Part shown: one piece after another, positions 9,523 to 21,282 of the stretch
How the letters are laid out: every line of letters starts with the position of its first letter
Numbering within the stretch: the first letter of the stretch is position 1
Assembly (NCBI GenBank): GCA_910587925.1
Contig: CAJUOC010000013.1
Coordinates: forward strand, 4,595-68,594
Reading direction: 5' to 3'
DNA: 64,000 nucleotides
Origin: an uncultured Muribaculaceae bacterium
GTDB taxonomy: Bacteria > Bacteroidota > Bacteroidia > Bacteroidales > Muribaculaceae
Made by a program: the position numbers and the translations under genes
The notes under the pieces: generated by a model
The model's database searches: none
Told to the model about the DNA's origin: nothing
The model's input: the letters and a program-made list of their open reading frames with translations, nothing else

Positions 9523-11033
9523 TCAACATCACACCCGCGCTGAAGCCGAAGTTTGCGCGCCTGTGCCGGGCCGAGCAGGCCTGGCGCGTGCGCGCCGGCC
9601 AGCAGGCCGCCCAGGAGGCCGTGCTCGGCTACCTGGTGCGCACGGCCCGCGATACCGAGGTGGGAGCCGAGCACGGCTTCCGCACCATACGCTGCTATGC
9701 CGACTTTGCGCGCAAGGTGCCACTGAGTGAGTATGCCGACATACGGCCCTCGGTCGAGCGTATGCTGCGCGGCGCCCGCGATGTGCTGTGGCCCGGGGCG
9801 TGCTCGCGCTTTGCCCAGTCGTCGGGCACCGCCGACGGCAAGAGCAAGTATATTCCCGTCACGGTAGAGTCGCTGCATCTCAATCATTTTCACGGCGGCA
9901 AGGCCGTGGTGGCCCACTACCTCGACCTGTACCCCGACAGCCGCATCTTCTCGGGCAAAAGTTTCATACTCGGAGGCAGTTTTGCCAACGAGCTGCGCGG
10001 CTTGCCGCGCGGCGTGAGGGTGGGCGACCTCTCGGCCAATCTCATCGACGCCATACCCGTGGCGGCCGAGATGCTGCGGGTGCCCTCACGCGAGGTGGCC
10101 CTCATGGCCGATTGGCGCCGCAAGCTGCCGGCGCTGGTGCAGGCGTCGCTCGGCGAGGATATCACCAATATCTCGGGCGTGCCCTCGTGGTTTCTCACCG
10201 TGCTGCGCGAGGTGATACGCGCTGCCGGCGCATCGACCATCCACGATGTATGGCCACATCTGGAGGTGTTTTTCCACGGTGGCATCTCCTTCGGGCCATA
10301 CCGCGAGCAGTACCGCGCCATCACCGACCCGGCGCGTATGCGCTACCTTGAGACATACAATGCCTCGGAGGGATTTTTTGCCGTGGCCGATGTCGAGGGC
10401 TCTGCGGCGATGAAGCTGCTGCTCGACGCCGGCGTGTTTTACGAGTTTGTCCCGGTCGACGACCCGTCGGCAGAGCCGGTGCCCGCCTGGCGTGTGGAGC
10501 CGGGCGCGGTGTATGCCATGTATATCACCGCAGCCAACGGTCTGTGGCGATACGCCACCGGCGACACCGTGCGCGTCGAGAGTGTGGAGCCGCTGCGCAT
10601 CACTGTCGCCGGGCGCACCAAGAGCTATATCAACGCCTTTGGCGAGGAAGTGATGGTGCATAATACCGATGCGGCTCTGGCCGCCGCCTGCCGCCGCACC
10701 GGCGCCGCCGCTCTCAACTACACCGCCGCCCCGGTATATGCCGCCGACGGCCGCCGCGGCCGCCATCAGTGGCTCATCGAGTGGCAGACGCCCCCGGCCG
10801 ACCCAGAGGCATTTGCCGATCTGCTCGACGCCGAGCTGCAGGCCGTCAACTCCGATTACCAGGCCAAGCGAGCAGGCGGCATCTTCCTCGACCGCCTCGA
10901 GCTGACCACTGCCAGGGAAGGGCTGTTTGACGACTGGCTGGCCGCAACCGGCAAGCTCGGCGGACAGCGCAAGGTGCCCCGCCTGGCCAACGACCGACAT
11001 ATCATAGACGCTCTTTTAACCTTAAATAAATGA
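9519..11033 (+). CDS. GH3 auxin-responsive promoter family protein (acyl-adenylate-forming)
   Basis: A 504-residue protein resembling plant GH3 acyl-acid amido synthetases, which adenylate carboxylates and join them to amino acids. SSGTADGKSKYIPVT (residues 101-115) is the ATP-binding loop. YNASEGFFAV is the second nucleotide motif, and YATGDTV followed by AGRTKSYINAFGEEV is the hinge to the C-terminal lid. The length is normal for bacterial GH3 proteins. The frame extends upstream to 9489, but ATG 9519 overlaps the endonuclease stop as ATGA and gives the expected N-terminus. Bacterial GH3 substrates are largely unknown. The protein carries no signal peptide although its operon partners do, so a direct shared pathway is not obvious. 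Confidence 0.85.
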   Translation: MINITPALKPKFARLCRAEQAWRVRAGQQAAQEAVLGYLVRTARDTEVGAEHGFRTIRCYADFARKVPLSEYADIRPSVERMLRGARDVLWPGACSRFAQSSGTADGKSKYIPVTVESLHLNHFHGGKAVVAHYLDLYPDSRIFSGKSFILGGSFANELRGLPRGVRVGDLSANLIDAIPVAAEMLRVPSREVALMADWRRKLPALVQASLGEDITNISGVPSWFLTVLREVIRAAGASTIHDVWPHLEVFFHGGISFGPYREQYRAITDPARMRYLETYNASEGFFAVADVEGSAAMKLLLDAGVFYEFVPVDDPSAEPVPAWRVEPGAVYAMYITAANGLWRYATGDTVRVESVEPLRITVAGRTKSYINAFGEEVMVHNTDAALAAACRRTGAAALNYTAAPVYAADGRRGRHQWLIEWQTPPADPEAFADLLDAELQAVNSDYQAKRAGGIFLDRLELTTAREGLFDDWLAATGKLGGQRKVPRLANDRHIIDALLTLNK

Positions 11034-12430
11034 AAATCAAGAATATCATTGCGGCCGCTCTTGTCGGCTGCTCACTCGCGGCCGCTGCCGACGAGTCGCC
11101 CCGCTATGTCTTTTACTTCATAGGCGACGGCATGGGGCTCAACCCCGTGATGACCGCCGAGACATACAACCGCACCGTGCTCCGCACGGGCAAGCCGCTC
11201 ACCATGCTTCAGTTTCCCGTGGCGTCGTGGGCGATGACCTACTCGGCTTCGAGCCGCATCACCGACTCGGCGGCTGCGGGCACAGCGCTCAGCGCCGGAG
11301 TCAAGACCAAAAATTCCATGCTGGGCATGGGGCCCGATACGACGGCCGTCACGTCGGTGGCAGCTGATCTCTATGACCGAGGCTGGGGCGTGGGTATCGT
11401 CACCAGCGTGGGCGCCGACGATGCCACGCCGGGCGCTTTCTACGCTCATGTGCCCAACCGCAAGCATCAGTACGACATCGACATCGCCGCCGCCCGCTCG
11501 GGCTACGATTTCATCGCCGGCGCCGGCCTTCACGGCTTTGTGGATAAGGACGGTAAGCCCACCGATGTCGAGGCAGTGATGGCCGACAAGGGCGTGCAGA
11601 TTGTGCGTGGCCGCGGCGGCATCGACGCCATCACCTCGCGCCGCGCCGTGCTGCTGTCGGAGGAGGAGCGTCCGACCTGGAATGTCGGCTACACCATCGA
11701 CTCCATCGCCGACGCGCTCACCCTGCAAGACCTCTACATCGCCTGCCTGCGCCAGCTCGAGCGTAACGGCCGCGACCGCTTCTTCATGATGGTCGAGGGC
11801 GGCAATATCGACCATGCCCTGCACGGCAACGACGGCGGCGCCGCCATCAAGGAGATTATCAACTTCGACAAGACCCTGGCCATGGCATACGACTTCTATC
11901 TGGCCCATCCCGACGAGACTCTTATCATCGTCACCGCCGACCACGATACCGGCGGCTCGGCCATGGTACATGCCACCGACTCGCTGGGCGGTCGCACCGA
12001 GCCCCGCCTCGACCTCTACGACTGGCAACGCGTGTCCAAAGAGGCTTTTTCCGACTACTGCAAGGGGGTGCTCAAGTCGCGCATGAACTATACCTGGAGC
12101 GATATGCGCGCCTATCTCACCGAGCAGCTCGGATTTTTTGACCACGTGCCCGTAAGCGCCGCTCAGGAGGAGCAGCTCCGCCGCATGTTTGACGAAACCT
12201 TCCTCCTGCGCAACACCCGCGACCAGGAGACGCTCTACGCCTCATTCAATGCCTTTGCCGTCGAGGTATTCCGCCTGCTCAACGACGCTGCCGGCGTGCG
12301 CTTCACCAGCACCAGCCATTCCGGTATGCCCGTGCCCGTCTTTGCCGTAGGAGTCGGCGCCGAGCGCTTTGCCCCGGTCAACAACAATATCGACATCCCC
12401 GCCCGCCTGCGCAGCATCCTCGGGATTTAG
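11030..12430 (+). CDS. Secreted alkaline phosphatase (PhoA superfamily)
   Basis: A 466-residue protein with a signal peptide (~residues 1-20). The full alkaline phosphatase active site is visible. FIGDGMG carries metal-binding Asp33 and TDSAAAGTA carries nucleophile Ser80. DDATPGAFYAH (ending at His140), MVEGGNIDHALHGND (Glu256, Asp261, His265), TADHDTGG (Asp304, His305) and STSHSGMPV near the C-terminus supply the remaining ligands. It should hydrolyse phosphomonoesters outside the cytoplasm and release inorganic phosphate. Its start overlaps the GH3 stop (ATGA), making it the third gene of a tightly coupled operon that begins with a secreted nuclease. That order would suit phosphate recovery from nucleic acid (inference). 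Confidence 0.92.
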   Translation: MKIKNIIAAALVGCSLAAAADESPRYVFYFIGDGMGLNPVMTAETYNRTVLRTGKPLTMLQFPVASWAMTYSASSRITDSAAAGTALSAGVKTKNSMLGMGPDTTAVTSVAADLYDRGWGVGIVTSVGADDATPGAFYAHVPNRKHQYDIDIAAARSGYDFIAGAGLHGFVDKDGKPTDVEAVMADKGVQIVRGRGGIDAITSRRAVLLSEEERPTWNVGYTIDSIADALTLQDLYIACLRQLERNGRDRFFMMVEGGNIDHALHGNDGGAAIKEIINFDKTLAMAYDFYLAHPDETLIIVTADHDTGGSAMVHATDSLGGRTEPRLDLYDWQRVSKEAFSDYCKGVLKSRMNYTWSDMRAYLTEQLGFFDHVPVSAAQEEQLRRMFDETFLLRNTRDQETLYASFNAFAVEVFRLLNDAAGVRFTSTSHSGMPVPVFAVGVGAERFAPVNNNIDIPARLRSILGI

Positions 12431-12627
12431 GGACGAGTCAAGAGGGACGAGTCAAGAGGGACGAGGGACGAGTTAAGAGGGACGAGAGTGTCGGCATAGG
12501 CATCCATGCGCATGGGCCTGCCGCCGCCCTCGTCCCTCTTAACTCGTCCCTCGTCCCTCGTCCCACTTAACCCGTCCCTCGTCCCACTTAACCCGTCCCT
12601 CGTCCCACTTAACCCGTCCCTCGTTCC
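12430..12627. repeat. Inverted and tandem GGGACGAG-type repeat after the phosphatase gene
   Basis: Two 29-bp arms, 12458-12486 and 12529-12557, are perfect reverse complements around a 42-nt loop. To the right, a 21-bp unit (CGTCCCTCGTCCCACTTAACC) is repeated three times head to tail at 12552-12614, with a partial fourth copy to 12627. The left flank has shorter GGACGAGTCAAGA repeats. The remainder of the 396-bp gap (12628-12826) is the str promoter and leader. The repeat could end transcription of the phosphatase operon, but there is no clear U-tract, so its function is unknown. Confidence 0.9.
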
Positions 12628-12647
12628 TATAAATAGTTGTGCAAATG

Positions 12648-12679
12648 TTTGGTGATTAGCGCGATAATTGCTACCTTTG
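12648..12679 (+). promoter_or_regulatory. Promoter of the ribosomal supercluster
   Basis: A -33 TTTG (12648-12651) and a perfect -7 box TACCTTTG (12672-12679) are 20 bp apart, the optimal Bacteroidetes spacing. Transcription would start near 12684, leaving a ~140-nt leader before rpsL. Confidence 0.8.
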
Positions 12680-12698
12680 CAGCGGTTTAGAGGGCAGT

Positions 12699-12748
12699 CA
12701 CACGCTCTGCGAGATGTTAACCGTTTGGCGGTTAATGTTTTGCGTGTG
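12699..12748 (+). promoter_or_regulatory. Nested hairpin in the rpsL leader
   Basis: An outer stem CACACGC/GCGTGTG (12699-12705 with 12742-12748) encloses an internal loop and an inner stem TTAACCG/CGGTTAA (12717-12723 with 12729-12735) with a 5-nt loop. It lies in the long untranslated leader of the str operon, where ribosomal-protein autoregulation is common. The regulatory role is inferred. Confidence 0.45.
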
Positions 12749-12826
12749 CGTCGGGCTGTATTCTGAACCGGATAAATCGAATATCGAACAACGAGATAAG
12801 AAACAGTCATAAACTAAAAAACTAAG

Positions 12827-13216
12827 ATGCCTACTATTCAGCAATTAGTACGTAAAGGTCGCGTGGCGCTCAAGGATAAGAGCAAGTCGCCCGCGCTGGA
12901 CTCCTGCCCGCAGCGTCGCGGTGTGTGTGTCCGCGTGTACACCACGACCCCCAAGAAGCCTAACTCGGCAATGCGTAAAGTGGCCCGTGTGCGCCTCACC
13001 AACGGTAAGGAGGTCAACTCCTACATCCCCGGCGAAGGCCACAACCTGCAGGAGCACTCGATCGTGCTCGTGCGCGGCGGCCGTGTCAAGGACCTCCCCG
13101 GTGTACGTTACCACATCGTGCGCGGTACCCTCGACACCAGCGGTGTGAAAGACCGCACGCAGCGTCGCTCCAAGTACGGCGCCAAGCGACCCAAGGCCGG
13201 TGCAGCCAAGAAGTAA
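12827..13216 (+). CDS. rpsL: 30S ribosomal protein S12
   Basis: A 129-residue protein of the decoding centre. TTPKKPNSAMRKVARVRLTN and GRVKDLPGVRYHIVRGTLD are the conserved S12 loops. The lysines in PKKPNS and RVKDLP, whose substitution gives streptomycin resistance in other bacteria, are unchanged. It is the first gene of the cluster, behind a 140-nt structured leader. Downstream, 210 bp separate it from rpsG, an unusually wide gap for this cluster. Confidence 0.98.
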   Translation: MPTIQQLVRKGRVALKDKSKSPALDSCPQRRGVCVRVYTTTPKKPNSAMRKVARVRLTNGKEVNSYIPGEGHNLQEHSIVLVRGGRVKDLPGVRYHIVRGTLDTSGVKDRTQRRSKYGAKRPKAGAAKK

Positions 13217-13426
13217 TCCGCAAGGGTGAAGTAAAATCTGAACGCACCACGAGATAAATCCAATCAATTTAACTCGTTTTTGAAAACTCGGTAAAGCTGC
13301 TACCACAAGGTTGAGTAAGCCGACAGGCGACAGAGGTCGCCCACCCGCAGCAGCGGGACACTCCGGCTGAAGTACACAAGACGCAAGCAACCAAGCACTC
13401 AAAAACACAATTGACGAAAGCTTAAA

Positions 13427-13903
13427 ATGAGAAAAGCTAAACCTAAAAAGCGTGTGATCCTGCCCGATCCCGTCTTTGGCGAAGTACGCGTGACAAAGTT
13501 TGTCAACCACCTCATGTACGACGGTAAGAAAAACACCGCCTTCGCCATCTTCTACAACGCACTGGAGACTGTGAAGTCGAAGCTGCCCAACGAGGAGCTT
13601 ACCGCCCTCGAAATCTGGAAGAAAGCCCTCGAGAACGTAACCCCTCAGGTAGAGGTAAAGAGCCGCCGTGTGGGCGGTGCCACCTTCCAGGTGCCTACGG
13701 AGATCCGTCCCGACCGTAAGGAATCCATATCGATGAAAAATCTGATCATCTACGCCCGCAAGCGCGGCGGCAAGACCATGGCCGACAAGCTGGCCGCTGA
13801 GATTGTCGACGCATTCAACAATGCCGGCGGTGCCTTCAAACGCAAGGAGGACATGCACAAGATGGCCGAGGCCAACCGTGCTTTCGCTCACTTCCGCTTC
13901 TAA
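13427..13903 (+). CDS. rpsG: 30S ribosomal protein S7
   Basis: A 158-residue protein that nucleates folding of the 16S rRNA 3' domain. It starts MRKAKPKKRVILPDPVFG and contains the family segments VTKFVNHLMYDGKK, VGGATFQVPTEIRPDRK and KLAAEIVDAFNNAGGAFKRK. In E. coli S7 binds the rpsL-rpsG intergenic mRNA to repress the operon. The 210-nt gap before this gene is large enough to hold such a site, but I could not delineate one convincingly. Confidence 0.98.
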   Translation: MRKAKPKKRVILPDPVFGEVRVTKFVNHLMYDGKKNTAFAIFYNALETVKSKLPNEELTALEIWKKALENVTPQVEVKSRRVGGATFQVPTEIRPDRKESISMKNLIIYARKRGGKTMADKLAAEIVDAFNNAGGAFKRKEDMHKMAEANRAFAHFRF

Positions 13904-13933
13904 GTTTTTTCAACGATATAAGCATTATATACA

Positions 13934-16060
<2,127 letters not shown>

Positions 16061-16079
16061 CAAATAACAACCCACAGAT

Positions 16080-16385
16080 ATGAGCCAAAAAATTCGCATT
16101 AAACTCAAATCTTACGACCACAATCTGGTGGACAAGTCCGCCGAGAAGATCGTGAAGACCGTGAAGGCTACCGGCGCCGTCATCAGCGGCCCCATCCCCC
16201 TGCCCACACACAAGCGCATCTTTACGGTCAACCGCTCGACCTTCGTCAACAAGAAGGCCCGCGAGCAGTTCCAGCTCTCGTCGTACAAGCGCCTCATCGA
16301 CATCTACAACTCCACCGCCAAGACCGTCGACGCCCTGATGAAGCTCGAGCTCCCCAGCGGCGTGGAAGTGGAAATCAAGGTGTGA
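16080..16385 (+). CDS. rpsJ: 30S ribosomal protein S10
   Basis: A 101-residue protein. SQKIRIKLKSYDHNLVDKSA at the start, GPIPLPTHKRIFTVNRSTFV in the long loop and LPSGVEVEIKV at the end are diagnostic. S10 also acts with NusB in antitermination in many bacteria. It opens the S10 segment of the cluster, 55 bp upstream of rplC. Confidence 0.98.
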   Translation: MSQKIRIKLKSYDHNLVDKSAEKIVKTVKATGAVISGPIPLPTHKRIFTVNRSTFVNKKAREQFQLSSYKRLIDIYNSTAKTVDALMKLELPSGVEVEIKV

Positions 16386-16440
16386 TACCCCGCGAGAGAT
16401 AATCAACACAGAGACCCAATCAAACTAAATAATCACAGAA

Positions 16441-17058
16441 ATGCCAGGATTAATTGGAAAGAAAATCGGAATGACATCCGTATTCAGTGCCGACGGCAAA
16501 AACGTGCCGTGCACTGTTATCGAAGTAGGTCCTTGCGAAGTCACCCAGGTGAAGACCGTAGCCACCGACGGCTACGACGCCCTCCAGCTCGGCTTTCAGG
16601 ATGCAAAAGAGAAGCACCTGACCAAGCCCCAGCTCGGCCACTTCGCCAAAGCCGGTGTGGCTCCCAAGCGCCACTTGGCCGAGTTCAAAGGGTTTGATGG
16701 CGAGTACAAGCTCGGTGACAAGATCACCGTGGAGCTGTTCTCGGAATCGGACTTCGTCGACATCGTCGGCACCTCGAAAGGCAAAGGCTTCCAGGGCGTG
16801 GTAAAGCGCCACGGCTTCGGCGGTGTGGGCCAGACCACCCACGGCCAGCACAACCGTCTGCGCGCCCCCGGTTCGATCGGCGCCTGCTCGTATCCCGCAA
16901 AGGTATTCAAGGGCATGCGTATGGCCGGCCAGATGGGCAACAAGCGCGTCACCGTGCAGAATCTTCAGGTAGTGAAGGTAATCGCCGAGCACAACGTGCT
17001 CATGATCAAGGGCAGCATCCCCGGCTGCAAAGGTTCAATCGTCTTAATTGAGAAATAA
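16441..17058 (+). CDS. rplC: 50S ribosomal protein L3
   Basis: A 205-residue protein starting MPGLIGKKIGMTSVFSADGK. The central GTSKGKGFQGVVKRHGFGG and HGQHNRLRAPGSIGACSYP segments form the extension that reaches toward the peptidyl-transferase centre. The stop is followed 1 bp later by the rplD ATG. Confidence 0.98.
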   Translation: MPGLIGKKIGMTSVFSADGKNVPCTVIEVGPCEVTQVKTVATDGYDALQLGFQDAKEKHLTKPQLGHFAKAGVAPKRHLAEFKGFDGEYKLGDKITVELFSESDFVDIVGTSKGKGFQGVVKRHGFGGVGQTTHGQHNRLRAPGSIGACSYPAKVFKGMRMAGQMGNKRVTVQNLQVVKVIAEHNVLMIKGSIPGCKGSIVLIEK

Positions 17059-17059
17059 C

Positions 17060-17680
17060 ATGGAAGTCGCAATTTTAACCAAAGAAGGCAAGGACACTGG
17101 CCGCAAGGCCGTCCTCAACGACGAGGTGTTCGGTATCGAGCCTAACGAGCACGCCATCTATCTCGACGTTAAGCAGTATCTGGCCAACCACCGCCAGGGT
17201 ACCCACAAGAGCAAAGAGCGCAGCGAGGTGAGCGGCTCTACCCGCAAGCTGCACAAGCAGAAGGGCGGCGGCGGCAGCCGTATCGGCGACATCAACTCGC
17301 CCGTCCTCGTAGGCGGCGGCCGCGTCTTCGGCCCCCGTCCCCGCGACTATCGCTTCAAGCTCAACCGCAAGCTCAAGGCTCTGGCCCGCCGCAGCGCTCT
17401 GAGCGCCAAGGCCGCAGCCGGCCAGATCGTGGTCGTAGAGGACTTCACCTTCGAGACCCCCAAGACCAAGGAATACATCAAGTTTGCACAGGACATCAAG
17501 GTCGCCGACAAAAAGGTGCTCCTCGTTTTGTCAACTCGCGAAAATTCCGTATATTTGTCCATCCGTAATGTGCCGAACGCGAAGCTCGCCTCCGCGTCCG
17601 ACCTCAACACGTATGTGATCATGGACAACAACGCCCTGGTCCTCACCGAGGGTAGCCTCGAAATCATTAACAAACTCTAA
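17060..17680 (+). CDS. rplD: 50S ribosomal protein L4
   Basis: A 206-residue protein. The start is placed at MEVAILTKEGKDTGRK (17060), because the 4-codon upstream extension overlaps rplC. The loop containing GTHKSKERSEVSGSTRKLHK and KGGGGSRIGDINSPVLVGGG lines the exit tunnel. In E. coli L4 represses the S10 operon; no comparable leader is evident here because rpsJ follows fusA closely. Confidence 0.98.
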   Translation: MEVAILTKEGKDTGRKAVLNDEVFGIEPNEHAIYLDVKQYLANHRQGTHKSKERSEVSGSTRKLHKQKGGGGSRIGDINSPVLVGGGRVFGPRPRDYRFKLNRKLKALARRSALSAKAAAGQIVVVEDFTFETPKTKEYIKFAQDIKVADKKVLLVLSTRENSVYLSIRNVPNAKLASASDLNTYVIMDNNALVLTEGSLEIINKL

Positions 17681-17695
17681 ACGCAGTACAAGACA

Positions 17696-17986
17696 ATGGA
17701 AATCAGCATCAAGCCCATTCTGACCGAGAAGGCCACCAAGCTCTCCGACAAGCTGCACTGCTACACCTTCGCCGTGTCGCCCGACGCCAACAAGGCTCAG
17801 ATCAAGAGCCTCGTGGAGTCGCTTTACGGCGTGAAGGTGGAAAGAGTCAATACCGCCGTGATGCGTCCCAAAAACAAATCACGCTGGACCAAGAGCGGCC
17901 TGCTCCGCGGCAAGACCGAGCGCTGGAAAAAAGCTCTCGTCACCGTGTCCGCCGACCAAACCATCGACTTCTTCAGCAACATCTAA
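17696..17986 (+). CDS. rplW: 50S ribosomal protein L23
   Basis: A 96-residue protein located at the tunnel exit, where SRP and trigger factor dock. MEISIKPILTEKATKLSDKL and YGVKVERVNTAVMRPK are typical of the family. It is compact, with no extra domain. The next gene, rplB, starts 6 bp after its stop. Confidence 0.97.
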   Translation: MEISIKPILTEKATKLSDKLHCYTFAVSPDANKAQIKSLVESLYGVKVERVNTAVMRPKNKSRWTKSGLLRGKTERWKKALVTVSADQTIDFFSNI

Positions 17987-17992
17987 TAGGAA

Positions 17993-18859
<867 letters not shown>

Positions 18860-18879
18860 TCTGATAACAAGTAGCAATT

Positions 18880-19149
18880 ATGAGTCGTTCATTAAAAAAA
18901 GGACCCTTTATCAGCGTGAAGCTGGAGAAGAAGGTCGAAGCCATGGCCGCCTCGGGCAAGAGCTCCGTCATCAAGACCTGGAGCCGTGCCTCGATGATCG
19001 CGCCTGAATTCGTCGGCCACACCTTCGCCGTGCACAATGGTAATAAATTCATCCCCGTGTATGTCACCGAGAATATGGTGGGTCACAAGCTGGGCGAGTT
19101 TGCCCCCACCCGCACATTCCGCGGCCATGCCGGCAACAAGAAGAAGTAA
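18880..19149 (+). CDS. rpsS: 30S ribosomal protein S19
   Basis: An 89-residue head protein: MSRSLKKGPFISVKLEKKVE, KTWSRASMIAPEFVGHTFAV and GHKLGEFAPTRTFRGHAGNK. It partners S13 in the 30S head. The length and motif order are normal. Confidence 0.98.
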   Translation: MSRSLKKGPFISVKLEKKVEAMAASGKSSVIKTWSRASMIAPEFVGHTFAVHNGNKFIPVYVTENMVGHKLGEFAPTRTFRGHAGNKKK

Positions 19150-19193
19150 CAAGGGCCCACGTTAATACATTCCGATAAAACAAAGAAAATAAT

Positions 19194-19607
19194 ATGGGTG
19201 TAAGAAAAAAACAATCAGCCGAAAAGCGTCACGAGGAGCAGAAGCACGTCGCTCTGGCAAAGCTCACCAACGTGCCCACCTCCCCCCGCAAGATGCGTCT
19301 GGTAGCAGACATGGTGCGCGGCCAGGAAGTGTTCCGCGCACTGGGTATCCTTCGGTTCTCCAATAAAGAAGCAGCCCAGCGCCTCGAGAAGCTCCTCCGC
19401 AGCGCCGTGGCCAACTGGGAAGAGAAAAACGAGCGCAAAGCCGAGAGCGGCGAGCTCTACATCAAGACGCTCTACGTAAACTGCGCTCCCATGCTCAAGC
19501 GCCTGCGTCCCGCCCCCCAGGGCCGCGGTTACCGCATCCGCAAGCGCGCCAACCACGTCACCATCATCGTCGACACTATTGATAACGCTAAAACCCGTGA
19601 GGCATAA
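19194..19607 (+). CDS. rplV: 50S ribosomal protein L22
   Basis: A 137-residue protein. KLTNVPTSPRKMRLVADMVR starts the globular domain, and the beta-hairpin APMLKRLRPAPQGRGYRIRK reaches into the exit tunnel. An N-terminal lysine-rich extension (MGVRKKQSAEKRHEEQK) makes it longer than the E. coli protein (110 aa). The stop lies 3 bp before rpsC. Confidence 0.97.
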   Translation: MGVRKKQSAEKRHEEQKHVALAKLTNVPTSPRKMRLVADMVRGQEVFRALGILRFSNKEAAQRLEKLLRSAVANWEEKNERKAESGELYIKTLYVNCAPMLKRLRPAPQGRGYRIRKRANHVTIIVDTIDNAKTREA

Positions 19608-19610
19608 ATA

Positions 19611-20348
19611 ATGGGACAGAAAGTTAATCCTATCAGCAACCGTCTGGGTATCATCCGCGGCTGGGACAGCAACTGGTCTGAGAAAGGCAAGTACCCCGCC
19701 AATATCCTGGAAGACTACAAACTGCGCGAATATCTCAACGTCCGCCTCGCCAAATGCAGCGTATCGCGAGTAGTAATCGAGCGCTCGCTCAAGCTCATCA
19801 CCATCACCATCTGCACCGCCCGTCCCGGCCTGATCATCGGCAAGGGCGGCCAGGATGTGGAGGCCCTGAAGAAAGAGCTCAGCAAGATCACCGACAAAGA
19901 CGTGCAGATCAACGTCTTCGAGGTAAAGCGCCCCGAGCTCGACGCTCAGATTGTCGCCGCCACCATCGCCCGTCAGATTGAGGGTAAGGTAGCATACCGC
20001 CGTGCCGTGAAGATGGCCGTGGCCAGCACCATGCGTGCAGGCGCCGAGGGCATCAAGGTGCAGGTATCGGGCCGTCTCAACGGCGCCGAGATTGCCCGCA
20101 GCGAGATGTTTAAGGAAGGCCGTACTCCTCTGCACACACTCCGTGCCGACATCGACTACGCACTGGTCGAGGCTCACACCAAGGTGGGCGTCATCGGCGT
20201 GAAAGTGTGGATCTGCCGCGGTGAAGTCTACGGCAAGCGCGACCTGGCACCCCAGTTTACCGCCGCCGCAAAAGACGGCCGTCCCGCCGGAGCCGGCGCA
20301 GGCGCACCCCGTCGCGGAGGCTTCCGTCGTGCCAAAACCAATCGTTAA
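19611..20348 (+). CDS. rpsC: 30S ribosomal protein S3
   Basis: A 245-residue protein. MGQKVNPISNRLGIIRGWDS opens it. The KH domain (RPGLIIGKGGQDVEALKKEL) lies near residue 70, and the C-terminal domain has GRLNGAEIARSE and TKVGVIGVKVWI. A glycine/alanine/arginine-rich tail ends the protein. It is encoded between rplV and rplP as usual. Confidence 0.98.
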   Translation: MGQKVNPISNRLGIIRGWDSNWSEKGKYPANILEDYKLREYLNVRLAKCSVSRVVIERSLKLITITICTARPGLIIGKGGQDVEALKKELSKITDKDVQINVFEVKRPELDAQIVAATIARQIEGKVAYRRAVKMAVASTMRAGAEGIKVQVSGRLNGAEIARSEMFKEGRTPLHTLRADIDYALVEAHTKVGVIGVKVWICRGEVYGKRDLAPQFTAAAKDGRPAGAGAGAPRRGGFRRAKTNR

Positions 20349-20371
20349 ACCTCTAAGCCGACAGCAATACA

Positions 20372-20803
<432 letters not shown>

Positions 20804-20809
20804 GCAGCT

Positions 20810-21007
20810 ATGAAAAAAGAAGAAATCAAAGAACTTAGCACCGCCGACCTGCGCGAGCGCCTCGACCAGATGGAGAAAGAATACCTCCAGCAGAAGGTCA
20901 ACCACGCCGTCTCGCCCCTGGACAACCCCGCTAAGATTACCGCCGACCGCCGCATGATCGCCCGCGTCAAGACCGAGCTGCGTGCGCGCGAACTTAAAAA
21001 CCAGTAA
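20810..21007 (+). CDS. rpmC: 50S ribosomal protein L29
   Basis: A 65-residue two-helix protein: MKKEEIKELSTADLRERLDQ at the start and the conserved NPAKITADRRMIARVKTELR helix. Its size and position before rpsQ confirm it despite its short length. Confidence 0.96.
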   Translation: MKKEEIKELSTADLRERLDQMEKEYLQQKVNHAVSPLDNPAKITADRRMIARVKTELRARELKNQ

Positions 21008-21021
21008 CTCCCCCGCACAAA

Positions 21022-21279
21022 ATGGAAAAGAGAAACTTACGTAAAGAGCGCATCGGGGTTGTGACCAGCAACAAAGGCGACAAGACCATCACCGTCACCA
21101 TCCGTTGGAAGGAGAAGCATCCCATCTACGGAAAATTTGTCAACAAGAGCAAGAAGTATCACGCTCACGACGAAAACAACGAGTGCAGCGTAGGCGATAC
21201 CGTACGCCTCATGGAGACCCGCCCCCTGAGCAAGACCAAGCGCTGGCGCTTAGTAGAAATCATCGAAAAAGTGAAGTAA
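21022..21279 (+). CDS. rpsQ: 30S ribosomal protein S17
   Basis: An 85-residue OB-fold protein: RKERIGVVTSNKGDKTITVT, HPIYGKFVNKSKKYHAHDEN and VRLMETRPLSKTKRWRLVEI. It is a primary 16S binder. The stop is 3 bp before rplN. Confidence 0.97.
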   Translation: MEKRNLRKERIGVVTSNKGDKTITVTIRWKEKHPIYGKFVNKSKKYHAHDENNECSVGDTVRLMETRPLSKTKRWRLVEIIEKVK

Positions 21280-21282
21280 ACC

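Noticed and set aside
12427..12810. 127-residue minus-strand frame rich in GTRDGLS repeats
   Set aside because: It is a translation of the 21-bp tandem repeat and crosses the ribosomal promoter.
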